Of a DNA stretch of 64,000 bases, positions 50,609 through 61,555 are shown in pieces. The position numbers and the translations under genes were made by a program. How positions within the stretch are numbered: the first letter of the stretch is position 1; the number at the start of each line of letters is the position of its first letter. The notes beneath the pieces are model-generated. The model worked only from the letters and a program-made list of their open reading frames with translations, did not search any database and had not been told where the DNA came from. The DNA comes from Centropus unirufus (Eukaryota; Chordata; Aves; Cuculiformes; Centropidae), in NCBI GenBank assembly GCA_013397695.1, contig VYZI01000040.1, positions 3,298,360 to 3,362,359 on the forward strand, read 5' to 3'.

Positions 50609-51542
50609 GTCAGTATGCAAAGCATTTAAATAGATAAGTAGCTGTTGTAGAAACTGGGCTGTTCATGATTAGATAATTGAGGCTAAGCCTGCTTATTATT
50701 GAGAAAAATAATGGGATAAAATTATTTAAAGGCTTTAAATTTTAAAAGGAAAGCACTGCATCCAGCAGTGCTTTCAGAAAAAATGTAAATGTCTTTGGCT
50801 TAAATACAGGTTGGTGACAGGAGATTAAGTTAAATATTCATGGTGGAATAAAGTTGTGTCAGATTATGGAGAACTCTGTTTACTTCCTCAAGTGGTCATG
50901 TCTTCTCACCTGGCAACAAGGAAGGTAAAAGCAGAAACAAACTCCCCCTCTGCACGGAATCACTGCTGCCAGTAGACAGTAATAGTTCTCTGGCTTATTC
51001 ATGTTATTCCATTCTTACGGCTCTCTAGCTTTCCATGATCAACGTTGTTTATTAAGCAAGCATAGCTGAGAGTTTTACACATAATCAAGTACTGCTTCAT
51101 GTATCCTAATTGTCTTAAAGATGACTCAGACCTTGCATTATTAAAAATACATTTTGTAGAAGAGCTCTGCTTCAGCTGACCCAGGGGATTTAAATATTAC
51201 AGAGAAAGCTGGTGAATTTTTGTGCGCTTTGATCCTTCACCTGCTTCCCACTTCCTCTTCCTATTTACATTAATTTTCCCAGTAGTACCCCCTAGTGTTG
51301 TTGCTAAGTAGGACATTATGGTACTTATTCTGAATAATTCTTCTTTGGAGCATTCCCACTGGTTCCATCATGAGTGATTTATTAAAATCATAATTTATTT
51401 GAGAAAGCGGGCATGGTTGCTCAGTAACTGTGAAAGAAGATGACCAGCTATTCCACTTCCTGAAGTCAAAAGGTTTGTTAGAAGGCTGCAATGCATAGGG
51501 CCGTTCGTGGTGCTCTGCATGGGACACAGTGGTCTAAAGAAT

Positions 51543-51574
51543 GGGTTAATTTGGGGGTTTTTGAGGGGGTTGGG
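51543..51574 (+). other. Four G runs with G-quadruplex potential
   Basis: GGG, TTAATTT, GGGGG, a 7-nt loop, GGGGG, TT, GGG: this fits the G3+N1-7 pattern on the sense strand. It lies 0.9 kb downstream of the weak-donor exon 6. Folding and effect are inferred. Confidence 0.45.
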
Positions 51575-51996
51575 TGGAAAGTGACCTTTTCTGTTGAAAA
51601 ACATCAGGTTTTGGCTGGGGAAAGCATTCCAGCCCAGATTGAGATTGAGAGATTGAGATTTAGAAGAGAATGCTGAAGAGGATGTGCCTTCTGTTTGCAT
51701 TGGATCTTGAACCAGGGACATTTTTCTTATGATAAAACTAATTTAGATCCTTTTCCTAGTTGATTGTTTCAACTAATAGCCTAGTTCTTAAATTAGAAAC
51801 TGTTGCAAGCTGTTACTGAAAATGAATTGATTAAAAAAAGAACTTAACATTTCCGTAGCACCATTTGCAGGTAGGACAGTGCTGAGATTACAGGAGAAAA
51901 TGATAGAATTTATTTTCTCATCTTGAGAGTCAAAGTAGCATAAATTGATGGTTTTCCTTTTTATCCCAGAATAGTTTTCAAACATTCCTTTGTATT

Positions 51997-52093
51997 TGGC
52001 TTAGTGGTTTAGTGCTGACCTTGGCAGTCTTAGGTTTACAGTTGGACTTGATGATCTTAAAGGTCTTTTCCAACCAAAACAAGTCTGTGATTT
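51997..52093 (+). mobile_element. CR1-type 3' end fragment, second subfamily
   Basis: The order 'ttggcagtcttaggtttac', 'gttggacttgatgatctta', 'aaggtcttttccaacc' and the degraded tail CAAGTCTGTGATT matches the 3' end of a different avian CR1 subfamily from the other copies. It is short and diverged. The upstream edge is approximate. Confidence 0.75.
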
Positions 52094-52794
52094 TTATTAT
52101 TTTTGCATAGAAATATAGAACTAGAAATATTCACTCAAAATATTTGAAACTTGCAAATGCCCTTCCTGTTTAGCAGTGGTTTTTTTTTCAGTGTTCACTG
52201 GCTGATATCCAGACTTTTACAGAGGCATACCAATATAAATTATTTTCACCAAGAATTCATAACTAAGTAGTTTAAATTTCTAATATTTTTCTTGAGGATA
52301 GGAAGAAATAGCGCATCAAAGAGATGTTTCACTTAATATGTTTTTAAATGAATATATTAATATTTTTAGGCATTTCAACTGTTTTATTTAAAATATGCAA
52401 TTATGTTAAAATAACTTGGAAGAATTTTGTCATAGAATTTAGGGTTTGTCAGCCATCTTCTTTTTTAGTACAGAACACACACACAAATAATTATAAATTT
52501 ACATTTAAAATTTCCCCTGTCTAGTACCAGGTATTTAGTTTGTCTTGTCCAATGCACCTAGGCCTTGGAGAAGGAAAAGTGTTTACCTTCTGAGTGGTAA
52601 TAAATACTTTCCTAGAAGAATTTTGGTTTGCTGGTCTGTGTGTTAAGATACACTTGAGACAGTTTCTTGAAGTTACAACCTGGGCAAAGGTGGCTGATTG
52701 CCAGAAGCTGATTATTTGAGGGGTCAAGTTCACAGCTGAGATGGCAACAGAAGCAGGTTTCCTTTTATATATTATATCTTACTCTGTCTTACAG

Positions 52795-52856
52795 GGTCAA
52801 GAGAAGTATGGCTTATTGAATGTGACAAAAATTACAGAAAATGGGAAGAAAGTTCG
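52795..52856 (+). CDS. ARHGAP12: ARHGAP12 coding exon 7: start of the PH domain (residues 453-472 plus 2 nt)
   Basis: The 62-nt exon starts in phase 0 and ends in phase 2, with acceptor GTCTTACAG and donor TCG|GTAAGT (strong). It encodes GQEKYGLLNVTKI and ENGKKV, strand beta-1 of the PH domain and the basic beta-1/beta-2 loop (KKVRK across the junction), which in PH domains contacts phosphoinositides. The codon split across the intron is CG|A, Arg473. Compared with mammalian ARHGAP12 as I remember it, about five residues are absent just before this segment, and no AG lies in the 15 nt upstream to supply them. Confidence 0.95.
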
Positions 52857-54439
52857 GTAAGTCCTGGACTTCTAGAAGTACACATGCTTAAGGGTTTGTG
52901 TAAGGCACCTGACTTTTGTATTGGGGCAGCATACTAGGCTTTGCAATGTCTTTTTGTCTGAATTTGTCTTAGATGTTTTCCTATAAGACACAGCACTTCC
53001 TTATCCCAAAGTATGTGTTTCTCCCAGTGATAATGGACTTCAGAGAGCCAGAAGCTCATGTATGCCAGGGTGGTGGTTTCATGAAGGTGTACTAAGGAGA
53101 GGCAGCCTTTAAAAACGGGATTCATTTATTTCTATAAGAGAAAATCAGTATAGGTTATCGCCCTTCTTGTTCCTTGGATAGAATTGGTGTAAGAGGAGTT
53201 TTCAGACTTACACTCAATCTGTTTTTATTTTTTTATTTCTACGAAGTATACATGCTGTGCTCCCTAATTCTTCCTTCTCTCTATTTGGGAAGGGTTTGAA
53301 GCAGAATGTATCACCCAGCGTCAGTCTCCCTGAAGGTGATGAATGACCTCATTTCTAACTTCCTTTCTCTGCCTCCCAGGCAGGCTTTTACATTAGAAGT
53401 CATAATGTGTCATCAAGTAACACTGTCTAACTTACATTTCTAGTGCTCTGCAAAGAGTCAGTGTTAAATTCTAGTTGAATGTGGCACGTGTTGAGGTTTT
53501 ACATATGTTTACATTTTTCTTTTCACTTTTAATTTAGTATTTTAAAACTAGAACTATGTATCTAGCTCAATGTTTCCCAGACTTTTGATACCTGAAGCAT
53601 ACTTTTCCTGAGGATTAAGTAGCCGGTTCTCAGCTGATCTTCTGCATCCACTCTGACCTAGGCCAGTGTAGCCAGGCAGCACATCTGACTCCTGCTTTGC
53701 TTCCTAAGAACTTGGTAGGAAAGGGTGGGCAGTGGCTCGTGTGAGCTGTTGCTGGTGCAGTGCATCTCACTGCTTCTGTTGCATCTGCTGGAATCATTGA
53801 TCTGGACTACTGGGCTCTTGTACAGAAACAAGCAACGTGGCCATCCTGCCACTTTGAGAGCTGCTGAGTAATAACTCATGTTTGGGCAATGGGAGTAGAT
53901 TGCCAGGGCTTGTCAAGACTTTTATTTTTTTAACCTCAGGAGGACAGGTACTCTGGCATGAAAGCAAATAATAATCAGACAGCTGGAACAACTCTTCTTC
54001 CTTTTTTTTTTTAACCTGTGTAGGAAATAAGTCATTGCCAGTGAGCTTATTGTATAAACATGGGAAACTTGCCTCCCAGTTTGAAGTGATCAATCAAGTT
54101 CAGACTCATGAAGTACTTTGGCATCATTCATTAAGTACACACTAGGCTGAGCATTCCAGATTCGCCCCTTTGAAATTATAACTGGATGGTGCTTCTCCTG
54201 GTGAAGTGCTTCCACTGCTAAATAACTGTGTTTGATTTAGACTGGGATAGTCAGGCTGGGGCTCTTAACATATGTTCCTTTCTACAAATATGATAACGAT
54301 TAATACTTACTGGTGGCTCTAATGATGGGATATATGGTGAAGTATATTAACAAACAGGTCAGATAAACAGCAGTGATCGACAGTTTAAATATCTACTTTC
54401 AAAGTCCATTTATCTTATGTTTGTTTACAATATTTACAG
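52857..54439 (+). other. Intron between coding exons 7 and 8, 1.6 kb, phase 2
   Basis: The intron runs from GTAAGT to ATATTTACAG. It is the only intron here that interrupts a codon. No gene or recognised repeat family is seen. Confidence 0.85.
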
Positions 54440-54521
54440 AAAGAATTGGATGTCGTCATGGGCAGTGTTACAAGGTTCGTCCCTGCTCTTCACGAAAACC
54501 CAAGGAGGTGGAACTGGCTGG
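54440..54521 (+). CDS. ARHGAP12: ARHGAP12 coding exon 8: PH domain strands 2-3 (residues 473-500)
   Basis: The 82-nt exon completes Arg473 with its first base, then reads KNWMSSWAVLQGSSLLFTKT and QGGGTGW. This is PH strand beta-2 (NWMSSWAVLQ, with the typical W-x-V-L pattern), strand beta-3 (SLLFTKT) and the start of a Gly-rich loop. The acceptor is ATTTACAG and the donor TGG|GTAAGC; the exon ends in phase 0. The loop continues into exon 9, where the tandem acceptor can change its length by one residue. Confidence 0.95.
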
Positions 54522-57500
54522 GTAAGCTCGGGAACAACCTCCACTCTCGTTTAAGTGTAAAACACAATCCTTTTTATTTGTAGGGCTTAAATATTGTGTC
54601 TCTTACTCTGTATTTGTCTAAACAGTTTGCTTCTTTCACTGTTGGATATTTTTTTGTAAACTAGGTTTTTTAATCACATTTTGCAATAAGAAAATAGTCT
54701 GACCCTTGGCTTGTTGAGTAGGACTATTTGAATAATCTAGTCTTATCATGTATTCTTTACCTTGCTGGATTCCATGCTTTGTTTTACATCTGCATAGTGC
54801 CTGACAAGTATTTTTATCTATTTTGATGTCTGATGAAGACCTAAAGAGAAACATCACGCTGAAGATGATGATTATTCGATTTTTTCTATTATATCTAGTT
54901 TAATAGCACTATAATTAGGTTGACTATATTTATCCAGCTGTGTTCCGATATTAATAGGTATAAAAATGGTTCTTTATGACTTACCCACTTTTGGAGGTCT
55001 TACATCAAACTGTGGATCTCCTATAATAACTAAAAAGAGGTCAGATTCAGTATTCCTTATTTCATTGTATTATCATGCAAATGTCAGCAAAATTGCATCT
55101 TACACATCTTTGTTATCTTGCTGTGCTTTGATATTTCTGCTTGGCTTGATTTCTCCTGCTGTGCTTCCTTTTTGGGTAGTGAATTGGTATTGACAGTTCT
55201 TCTCTAAAGGGTTGAGTTCATTTCAGAGCTCTAAATATATTTTTTTCCCCTTCTATTGCTGTAGAAGGTTGAAAAAAACAGGTAAGGATGCATAAATAAC
55301 AACATTTGGGGTAGAAGCGAATAGAAAGTTGGGCAAGATGGTCAAGCAGAAACAAGGCGGGGGGAAGGAAAAAGAATAAAGACTAAAGAAATGAGATGAA
55401 GTGAATCACTCTCTGGTAGGAAGTAGGAAGGGACTAAGAATCCCAGACCAAATGGCATGGGAAGATATGGAAACGTGTATATATCTGAATGTTACTGACT
55501 TTCCCATCTGTAAATATTGGGACGCTAGCTAAATTAATCACCATTATTCATCAGTGAAAACAATATTGCCAATAAGAAAATGAACAGAACTTGTGATATT
55601 TTTTTTGTGTGTAACTTCTTTTTAACCAAGTATGTTGAAGAAATAGTGAAGAACCTTAAAAGGTGAGCTTTGAAGCAGGGAGCACTGGAGTTTGGAAGGT
55701 TTTACAACTCATTCCATTGCCTTCCTTCATGCCCTTCAGACATTGTCCATGGTTTAGTCATGTTCAATTTCATCACTCTGCTTCATAAAATGGAAAATTC
55801 CTAGTCATACTGAGGTAAGCATTGACATTTAGCCTCAATGCACAAAGAATATTATTTTTCCAGTACACAATTATTAATGATGGAAGCTGATAATTTCTAC
55901 AGTGTACTTTTGCAGCTAAGGGTCCAAAAAATACTTTAGTTTTTAGGTATAAATCTGCATGTTTGGGCAGGAAAACTTCTCACCTGAGTAACTAATTAAA
56001 GAAATTTTATTACAGGTGCTAATACTCTTGATCCAAATGTAGCTGTAGATAAAAATATTATTTTAACTGCATGTTGATATCAAAGCCCACAGTGCTAAAG
56101 TAAGACATGTTTATGAATATTTGATACTGTTATGAATAAATGTGAGCCCCAAAGAATTATTCATGAAAGATAATCACACCGCTCTGTGTATTGAGTAGGG
56201 ATACTAGCGTTGTGTTACACCTTCCAAATGCAGTCATTTGGTGGAGAAAATGGGCTTATATTCTGCTGATAATTTAAGTGGAGCTGGCGTACCACAGACA
56301 CAGCGTTTGTGTGGTGCTGTCAGGTAGGTGTACAGTCAAGTACTGGAGTAGGGTTAGCAAAATAAATATCAACAGTACGTATGGAATAAAGTGAAGCTGG
56401 AGATCTTAAGGGGCGGAATCTCTTTCAAAGCCTTTGTATATCTGCATACTCTGTTGGCTTTCAATATGGCATTGAATATTCAGCACACACACAATTTTCG
56501 CTCTTGTAATTTTTTTGGGGGATGTTAAAAATTCCACCTCACCTCTCAAACTTTGATCTCTGTCCCTATTTTACTAAGGTGAAGTCAAGCCTTACAGTTG
56601 AACATATGATAAAAATCCCATTTCTTCTTCATTTTACGAGAAGAAAATTTGTTTAGCATTCATCTAGTGATTGATATAACCATAATTTTTTTTGTGCATT
56701 GTTTTGTGACTTCATCACTTTTCTTCCTTTTTCTCATCAAGTCATTTTGCCAAGGGAGCTCAATTCCTGAGCTCCTGCTCTCGCTGCTTTCTTCTTGGAA
56801 AAATGCTCTCAGTCGTCGACCTGCTGTCACCTATGTAAACTCTGACCAAGTTTCAGCTATCACTGTATGTGTTCTTGTTGCATGCCTCTCCTTGCTGTAA
56901 GGCTATTTGCCACTAATCTCGAAAGTAGATGTGAATTTTTCCGAAGCTTAAGTTTTGTCACTTCATATAACATCTTGTGTATCCCGTTTGCTGTTTTCTG
57001 AAAGTCATCCAAGGTGCAAATTAACACAAGTGTATTGCAATAATCCTGTAATTGTTCTAATGGAACAAAGTAGAGAGAGTATCTGGTTCATCCGGACCAG
57101 AATTCTAATCACAAACTTGCATACTGTTTGGACCACCAGTGTCTTGACTGAAAAATAGCATGGTATGGTCTGTTTTTTAACAGATATTTTATGTCTAATT
57201 CTTTCTAACACACTAATTTAGGATGTTTGAAATGTGCCTATGATGCCTTTGATAAGATTATGTACATGTTGGTTAATTCTAGCTGTAGTTGGAATACCCA
57301 AAAATGTAGATACTAAGCATGGAAAGCTGAAAGCAAAAGAGCTCAAGGATGTTCTGGCTGTGTACCACATGCAGAAAACTGATGTCAATTTGTAGGATCA
57401 TACAGATGCTTAAATTTTTATATAATTTAGTCATGTTTTGATGTGTTCATGCCAAGCATATAAGAGCTGTTTATCAGACTCTGATAAAATGTTGGTAGCT

Positions 57501-58865
57501 AATGTGGTAGCTTGTTGCTCAAGGCAGAGGAGGAGGAATTTAGATAATGAATTGGCGTTACAAGAAACAAACAGGCGTGACTGGTTGTATACTGGGTTTT
57601 TAATATCGCTTTCTCAGTACTCTTATCAGAATCAAACTAAAACTTTCATGGAAAAAATCATATGCTGAAGAAATTAAATGCAATGTGTCATTAATTTGAA
57701 TTCTTGAGGATTTTTTTATAGTGTTAATGTTTAAAACTATTTTGGTATCTTGGCTTGTATTTCTTTAAGAGTGCTGAGAGAGTGATATGTTTTGAGTTTG
57801 GTTAAGAGTCCTGAAACTTTTAGAATGACCATTTTGAATGGTCAGTACCATAATTTTCCTTTTTTTTTTTTTTTTTGCCCTATGGGAGGGAGTAGCTGTA
57901 GGCTTATTCTATTAACCTTGTGCTAAAAATACTGCAGTAGCCTTTTGTTTGACAAGTTCATGGCTCTGTATGTCGGAAGACTAGAAAAGATAACTCATAC
58001 ACAGTTTGTCTTTCAAAATGCTACTTACTAGAAGGAAATCTGTGAGTTTTCTAGTATGTCTTTTCAGATGACTTTAAATTTTCAGTGGTTGAAGGTGCCT
58101 CTTGGCTTCTGCTCTGAATGAGTTGCAATAGCTACTGCCAGATTTTAATGATGTGCCTTATAAAACACAGCAAACAACTGCTTAGAAGTATTTGTCCGTC
58201 AGCCCTGTAATGGGTGCGTGTCCTCAGTGTCAGGTACTGTGGCAGTTAACCAAAAGTGAGTAAACTTCTCAAACATCAAGGAATTAAATGCATTTCAATG
58301 TTCATCTGGGCAGACTCTTGTCATACCACTGTGTTTATGGCCAAGGATGTTATGTGTGCTTTACTGCAGTATGGCACGGCTGATCAGACAGGAGCTCAGG
58401 TCATTATCATGAAAACTATTTGGAATTCAAATACTCTGGTTTCAAGCTTTCATCATTTTGCTATGACAATAAAGAATATATTATTTTGGGGTTTTTTTTT
58501 AATAAACCTGTAAAGTCTGAAGCTCCCTCACCAGCCACAAAGGAGCATCTACCTCCTCAGCTCTATTTCTCCAGCCCATCTGTGGGTGAAGAGGACTTGA
58601 AACTATAATGTTCTACCCAACCCTAGTTAGAAACAGAATTATGTGAATGGCAGGTGTAATTAATACATCCAAAGTCTTCCCATAAATAACATCCAGTCCT
58701 ATTTCAAAAGGGTGCTGGAATATATGACAATGCAGACTGTGTGGCCTGCCCTGTGGGGACTTCCAGGACTTGAAGAAAATCCCTGAAGAGATTGAAAAGG
58801 CCTTCTCTTTATTGATGCTAGTGCAAATCTTCAAGGCAGCCCCTAAGCTATACAGCATCTAATGC

Positions 58866-58935
58866 AAAAAAAACAAAACAACCCCAAAACAAAACAAACC
58901 CACCAAAACCAATGAAACAAAAAACCCCAACCAAT
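58866..58935. repeat. A/C-rich low-complexity tract
   Basis: About 70 bp consist almost only of A and C (runs such as AAAACAAAACAAACCCACC). It is a simple-sequence tract with no fixed unit. It could be a decayed poly-A region, but no retroposon body is recognisable next to it. Confidence 0.75.
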
Positions 58936-59568
58936 TATTTCCAAAAAGTAGAAGTTATCTCTGCCAGCTTCATATCTAGGACAGCTGGCAGCACTGTCAT
59001 AGAATTCCCACACTGCTGCCCTTTGCTGACTTCCCTGACAGCACTAAAGAGAAATCCAGTAAGAAGGGATGAGCTCAATAAGAGCAGCATTTATTCCAAC
59101 TAGTGCTGAGCAGGGCTCTGTTTTAGGAGAGCAGGCTTTGCCTAGGTGGCAGCAGATGCTCCCAACAAAACCTGCTTGCGTCAGGAAGGTTTTATTGTCT
59201 TTAGCATGCAGAGCATCTGAGCAGCCCTGTGTAGGACTTGCTCCTAGGAGCTTTCCAGTAGGGAAATGGCTGCTGGCATGTCATTATCATGACCTAAACT
59301 TAAATTTATCTTGAATAGAGAATTTGAATTTGTGATGAGTATATAAATATATCAGTATATCAGGGGAGCTTTGCAGAGAGACTGGATTATTTGCATGGCT
59401 TTCCCCACCCTTGGCTCTCAAACAATAGTTTGGGCACTGCTTGTGTGAAGAAGTCGGGGGAGACTTCTTATTTTTCCCCTCCTTTGAGAAATTTAGCTTC
59501 TGGCTCTTTTTTTCTATGCTTCCTTGAAATTCTGAAGGGAGTTGGGCCAAAAAGATGGAATTTTGTTT

Positions 59569-59585
59569 CCCTCCCACCCCCCCCC
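59569..59585 (-). other. C-run block; G-quadruplex potential on the minus strand
   Basis: CCC-T-CCC-A followed by nine C. On the minus strand this gives four or more G triplets with 1-nt loops. It is intronic and its function is unknown. Confidence 0.45.
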
Positions 59586-61115
59586 AACACTGACAAAATT
59601 GCTCTAGGCTATCAAGGATTGTGTGGTTGGGGTATGTTGGTTGTTCATGAAGCCGTGAATCTCTTCTAAACAGGCGGCTGCTGCCTGGCCACCCTCAACT
59701 GTAGGAGCCACGATGGCCCAGAGATTGTTCTTATTTCTGTGAACTCCATTGCTGAGCTGGGCCTCTCTCAAAAGCTCTGCTGTAATTGATAAGAAACATT
59801 CTTGGATGAGGTACCTGACAATTAAGTTAGAAAGTGGAAGGATTTTTTTTTTTTCAAGTGCTCGTTGGCACTGGGCAAGTTAGAAATATTCTCCTCTTCT
59901 GGTGTTCTGTGGGTAGAATAAAGTAGTAGAGATGCTGCTTTCCATTCGACACTTAATTGCCCTTAGGACTCAAGGCAGGGAGATTTTTCCAGTGGTAAAC
60001 AGCCTTTCTAAAGCATAATTAGCATTAACATCCATGCTGGGGATTTAATCAGAAACAGCAGATTAATTCTGTTTTCTGAACTTTTTTTTTTCTCCTTGCA
60101 TCTGGCTGTTCCTGTACCGGCTGGAAACTTCATGTTCGCAGCATGGAGCTTGTCCTGGGGCTTATGTCTCCCAGAGCTGTGGCACAGACAGCATTCACAC
60201 ATCAAGGACTTTTAAAAGAGAATCTTTAGAAAAGATTCTTTAGAAAAGAATCTTTCTGAAAGAGCAGATGCTACAAGCTTCCCCTAGAACTACAGCATTA
60301 AATTTCTCTGATACAACTCAGTGACTCGCAGGTTTCCCAGTTGTGTTTTACTTATTTTACTCAAAATTAGAGTTTTTGTTTGTATGGCTCACTGAATTGG
60401 TTTCTTTGAAGAATGATATTTAAAGCTGTGTGGTGTGGGCTCAAACCCTAGGAGAAAGTATTTATTTTTAAAATCTGGGGTACCTAGTATAAACTTAAAA
60501 GTAGTAGATACGAGTAGATCACTGATCTTGTCCCTCGCATTGTTTGAAGGGTTGCTTGTGCCTACATGCTGCTCTTTAATCACTTCAATTGTTTGCTGTT
60601 TGTCTAAAAATTGAGTTCTCTTTAGTTGGTAGGATGTGCTCCAGTGTTGCAATAGTAGAAGCTCTACAGAAAAATACAAAATAAAGACTTTTGGTTTTAC
60701 ATACAGCCAGTAATTAACTGACAGAATGTTCAGTTAATTGTTACCAAGTTTTGTTTAGAGTTTAGGACTATCTTGACCAAAATCGTGACACAACCGAATA
60801 CTGTATGGACTCCTACCATTTGGGACAGGAAAAATACTCTGCTGGAATATGGTTGGCATTTAAACTTGGGGAGTTTTAAGGGCTTTAGGATGAGCTGCTT
60901 TTGACAGGCATGCTTGCAGGGTGTTCAGGCTGTGGTTCTTGTCTGGTTTTTGTTTTTCTGGTATCATGCGTGCTGGTTTGAGGCAAAGTGCTGTAGTTGG
61001 GTTAAGTTGTATAGTCTATAAGTAATTTATGTTATATTTAGAGGATTGCAAGACTGTGTACCTGTTAGGAGTGAGTTTGCTTTTAAGTTTGTCATCATTG
61101 TTCCTTTTTTTCCAG

Positions 61116-61220
61116 AAGTTTGGTGTCAATCAGTCTAAGCCAGAATTTACAGTGGATCTCAAAGGAGCATTGATTGACTGGGCCTCAAAGGACAAATCCA
61201 GCAAAAAGAATGTTATTGAG
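61116..61220 (+). CDS. ARHGAP12: ARHGAP12 coding exon 9: PH domain strands 4-6, tandem acceptor (residues 501-534, optional extra Lys)
   Basis: The acceptor is TTTTTTTCCAGAAG, so splicing can follow CAG (exon 61116-61220, 105 nt, begins with Lys) or AAG (exon 61119-61220, 102 nt, begins FGVNQSKPEF). Both keep phase 0. The shorter form matches the vertebrate ARHGAP12 sequence I remember. The exon encodes the end of the beta-3/beta-4 loop, strand beta-4 (EFTVDLKG) and the following strands with a Lys-rich turn (KDKSSKKN). The donor is GAG|GTGAAT. Only 236 bp of intron separate it from exon 10. Confidence 0.94.
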
Positions 61221-61456
61221 GTGAATTACTTTATTTAAATGCAGAATTATATGTCCTTTTTAAGTATGTCTATATAGGATATGTTTTTAAATTTTAAGCA
61301 GACTATTATTTATTGTTTTCACTGGTAAATATTCTTGAGTATATATTATTGAGTAGCTATGTCAGAGAGAAGTTTGTTCTGATTTAGGTAAGTTCACTTT
61401 TGAGTTCTAGAGTGTGTTTATCAATTCTGATGATATCTGTTTCCATTTCTTTAAAG
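61221..61456 (+). other. Short 236-bp intron between coding exons 9 and 10
   Basis: The intron runs from GTGAAT to TTTCTTTAAAG. It is by far the shortest intron of the gene in this window and splits the PH domain in phase 0. Confidence 0.9.
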
Positions 61457-61555
61457 CTAAAAACCCGCCAAGGAACTGAGCTCTTAATTCAATCAGACAA
61501 CGACAGCTTTATTAATGAATGGTATAAGGTTCTAAACTATACCATCAACAATCAG
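61457..61555 (+). CDS. ARHGAP12: ARHGAP12 coding exon 10: PH domain end with C-terminal helix (residues 535-567)
   Basis: The 99-nt exon is phase 0 at both ends, with acceptor TTTAAAG and donor CAG|GTATGT. It encodes LKTRQGTELLIQSDND and the C-terminal PH helix INEWYKVLNYTINNQ. W556 is the near-invariant helix tryptophan of PH domains. This completes the PH domain (about 455-567). The following exons, which should carry an acidic linker and the RhoGAP domain, are beyond the window; I searched 61556-64000 and found no match to the expected next segment. Confidence 0.96.

Larger units (their letters stand above)
50609..52794 (+). other. Intron between coding exons 6 and 7, 2.2 kb
   Basis: The intron runs from GTCAGT to CTGTCTTACAG. 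It holds a G-run cluster (51543-51574) and a CR1-type fragment (51997-52093). No coding exon is recognised. Confidence 0.85.
54522..61115 (+). other. Intron between coding exons 8 and 9, 6.6 kb
   Basis: The intron runs from GTAAGC to TTTTTTTCCAG (or CCAGAAG). It carries a run of about 18 T near 57859-57876, an A/C-rich tract (58866-58935), a C-run block (59569-59585) and a short AATCTTTAGAAAAG-type direct repeat at about 60217-60256. No coding exon is recognised. Confidence 0.85.
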
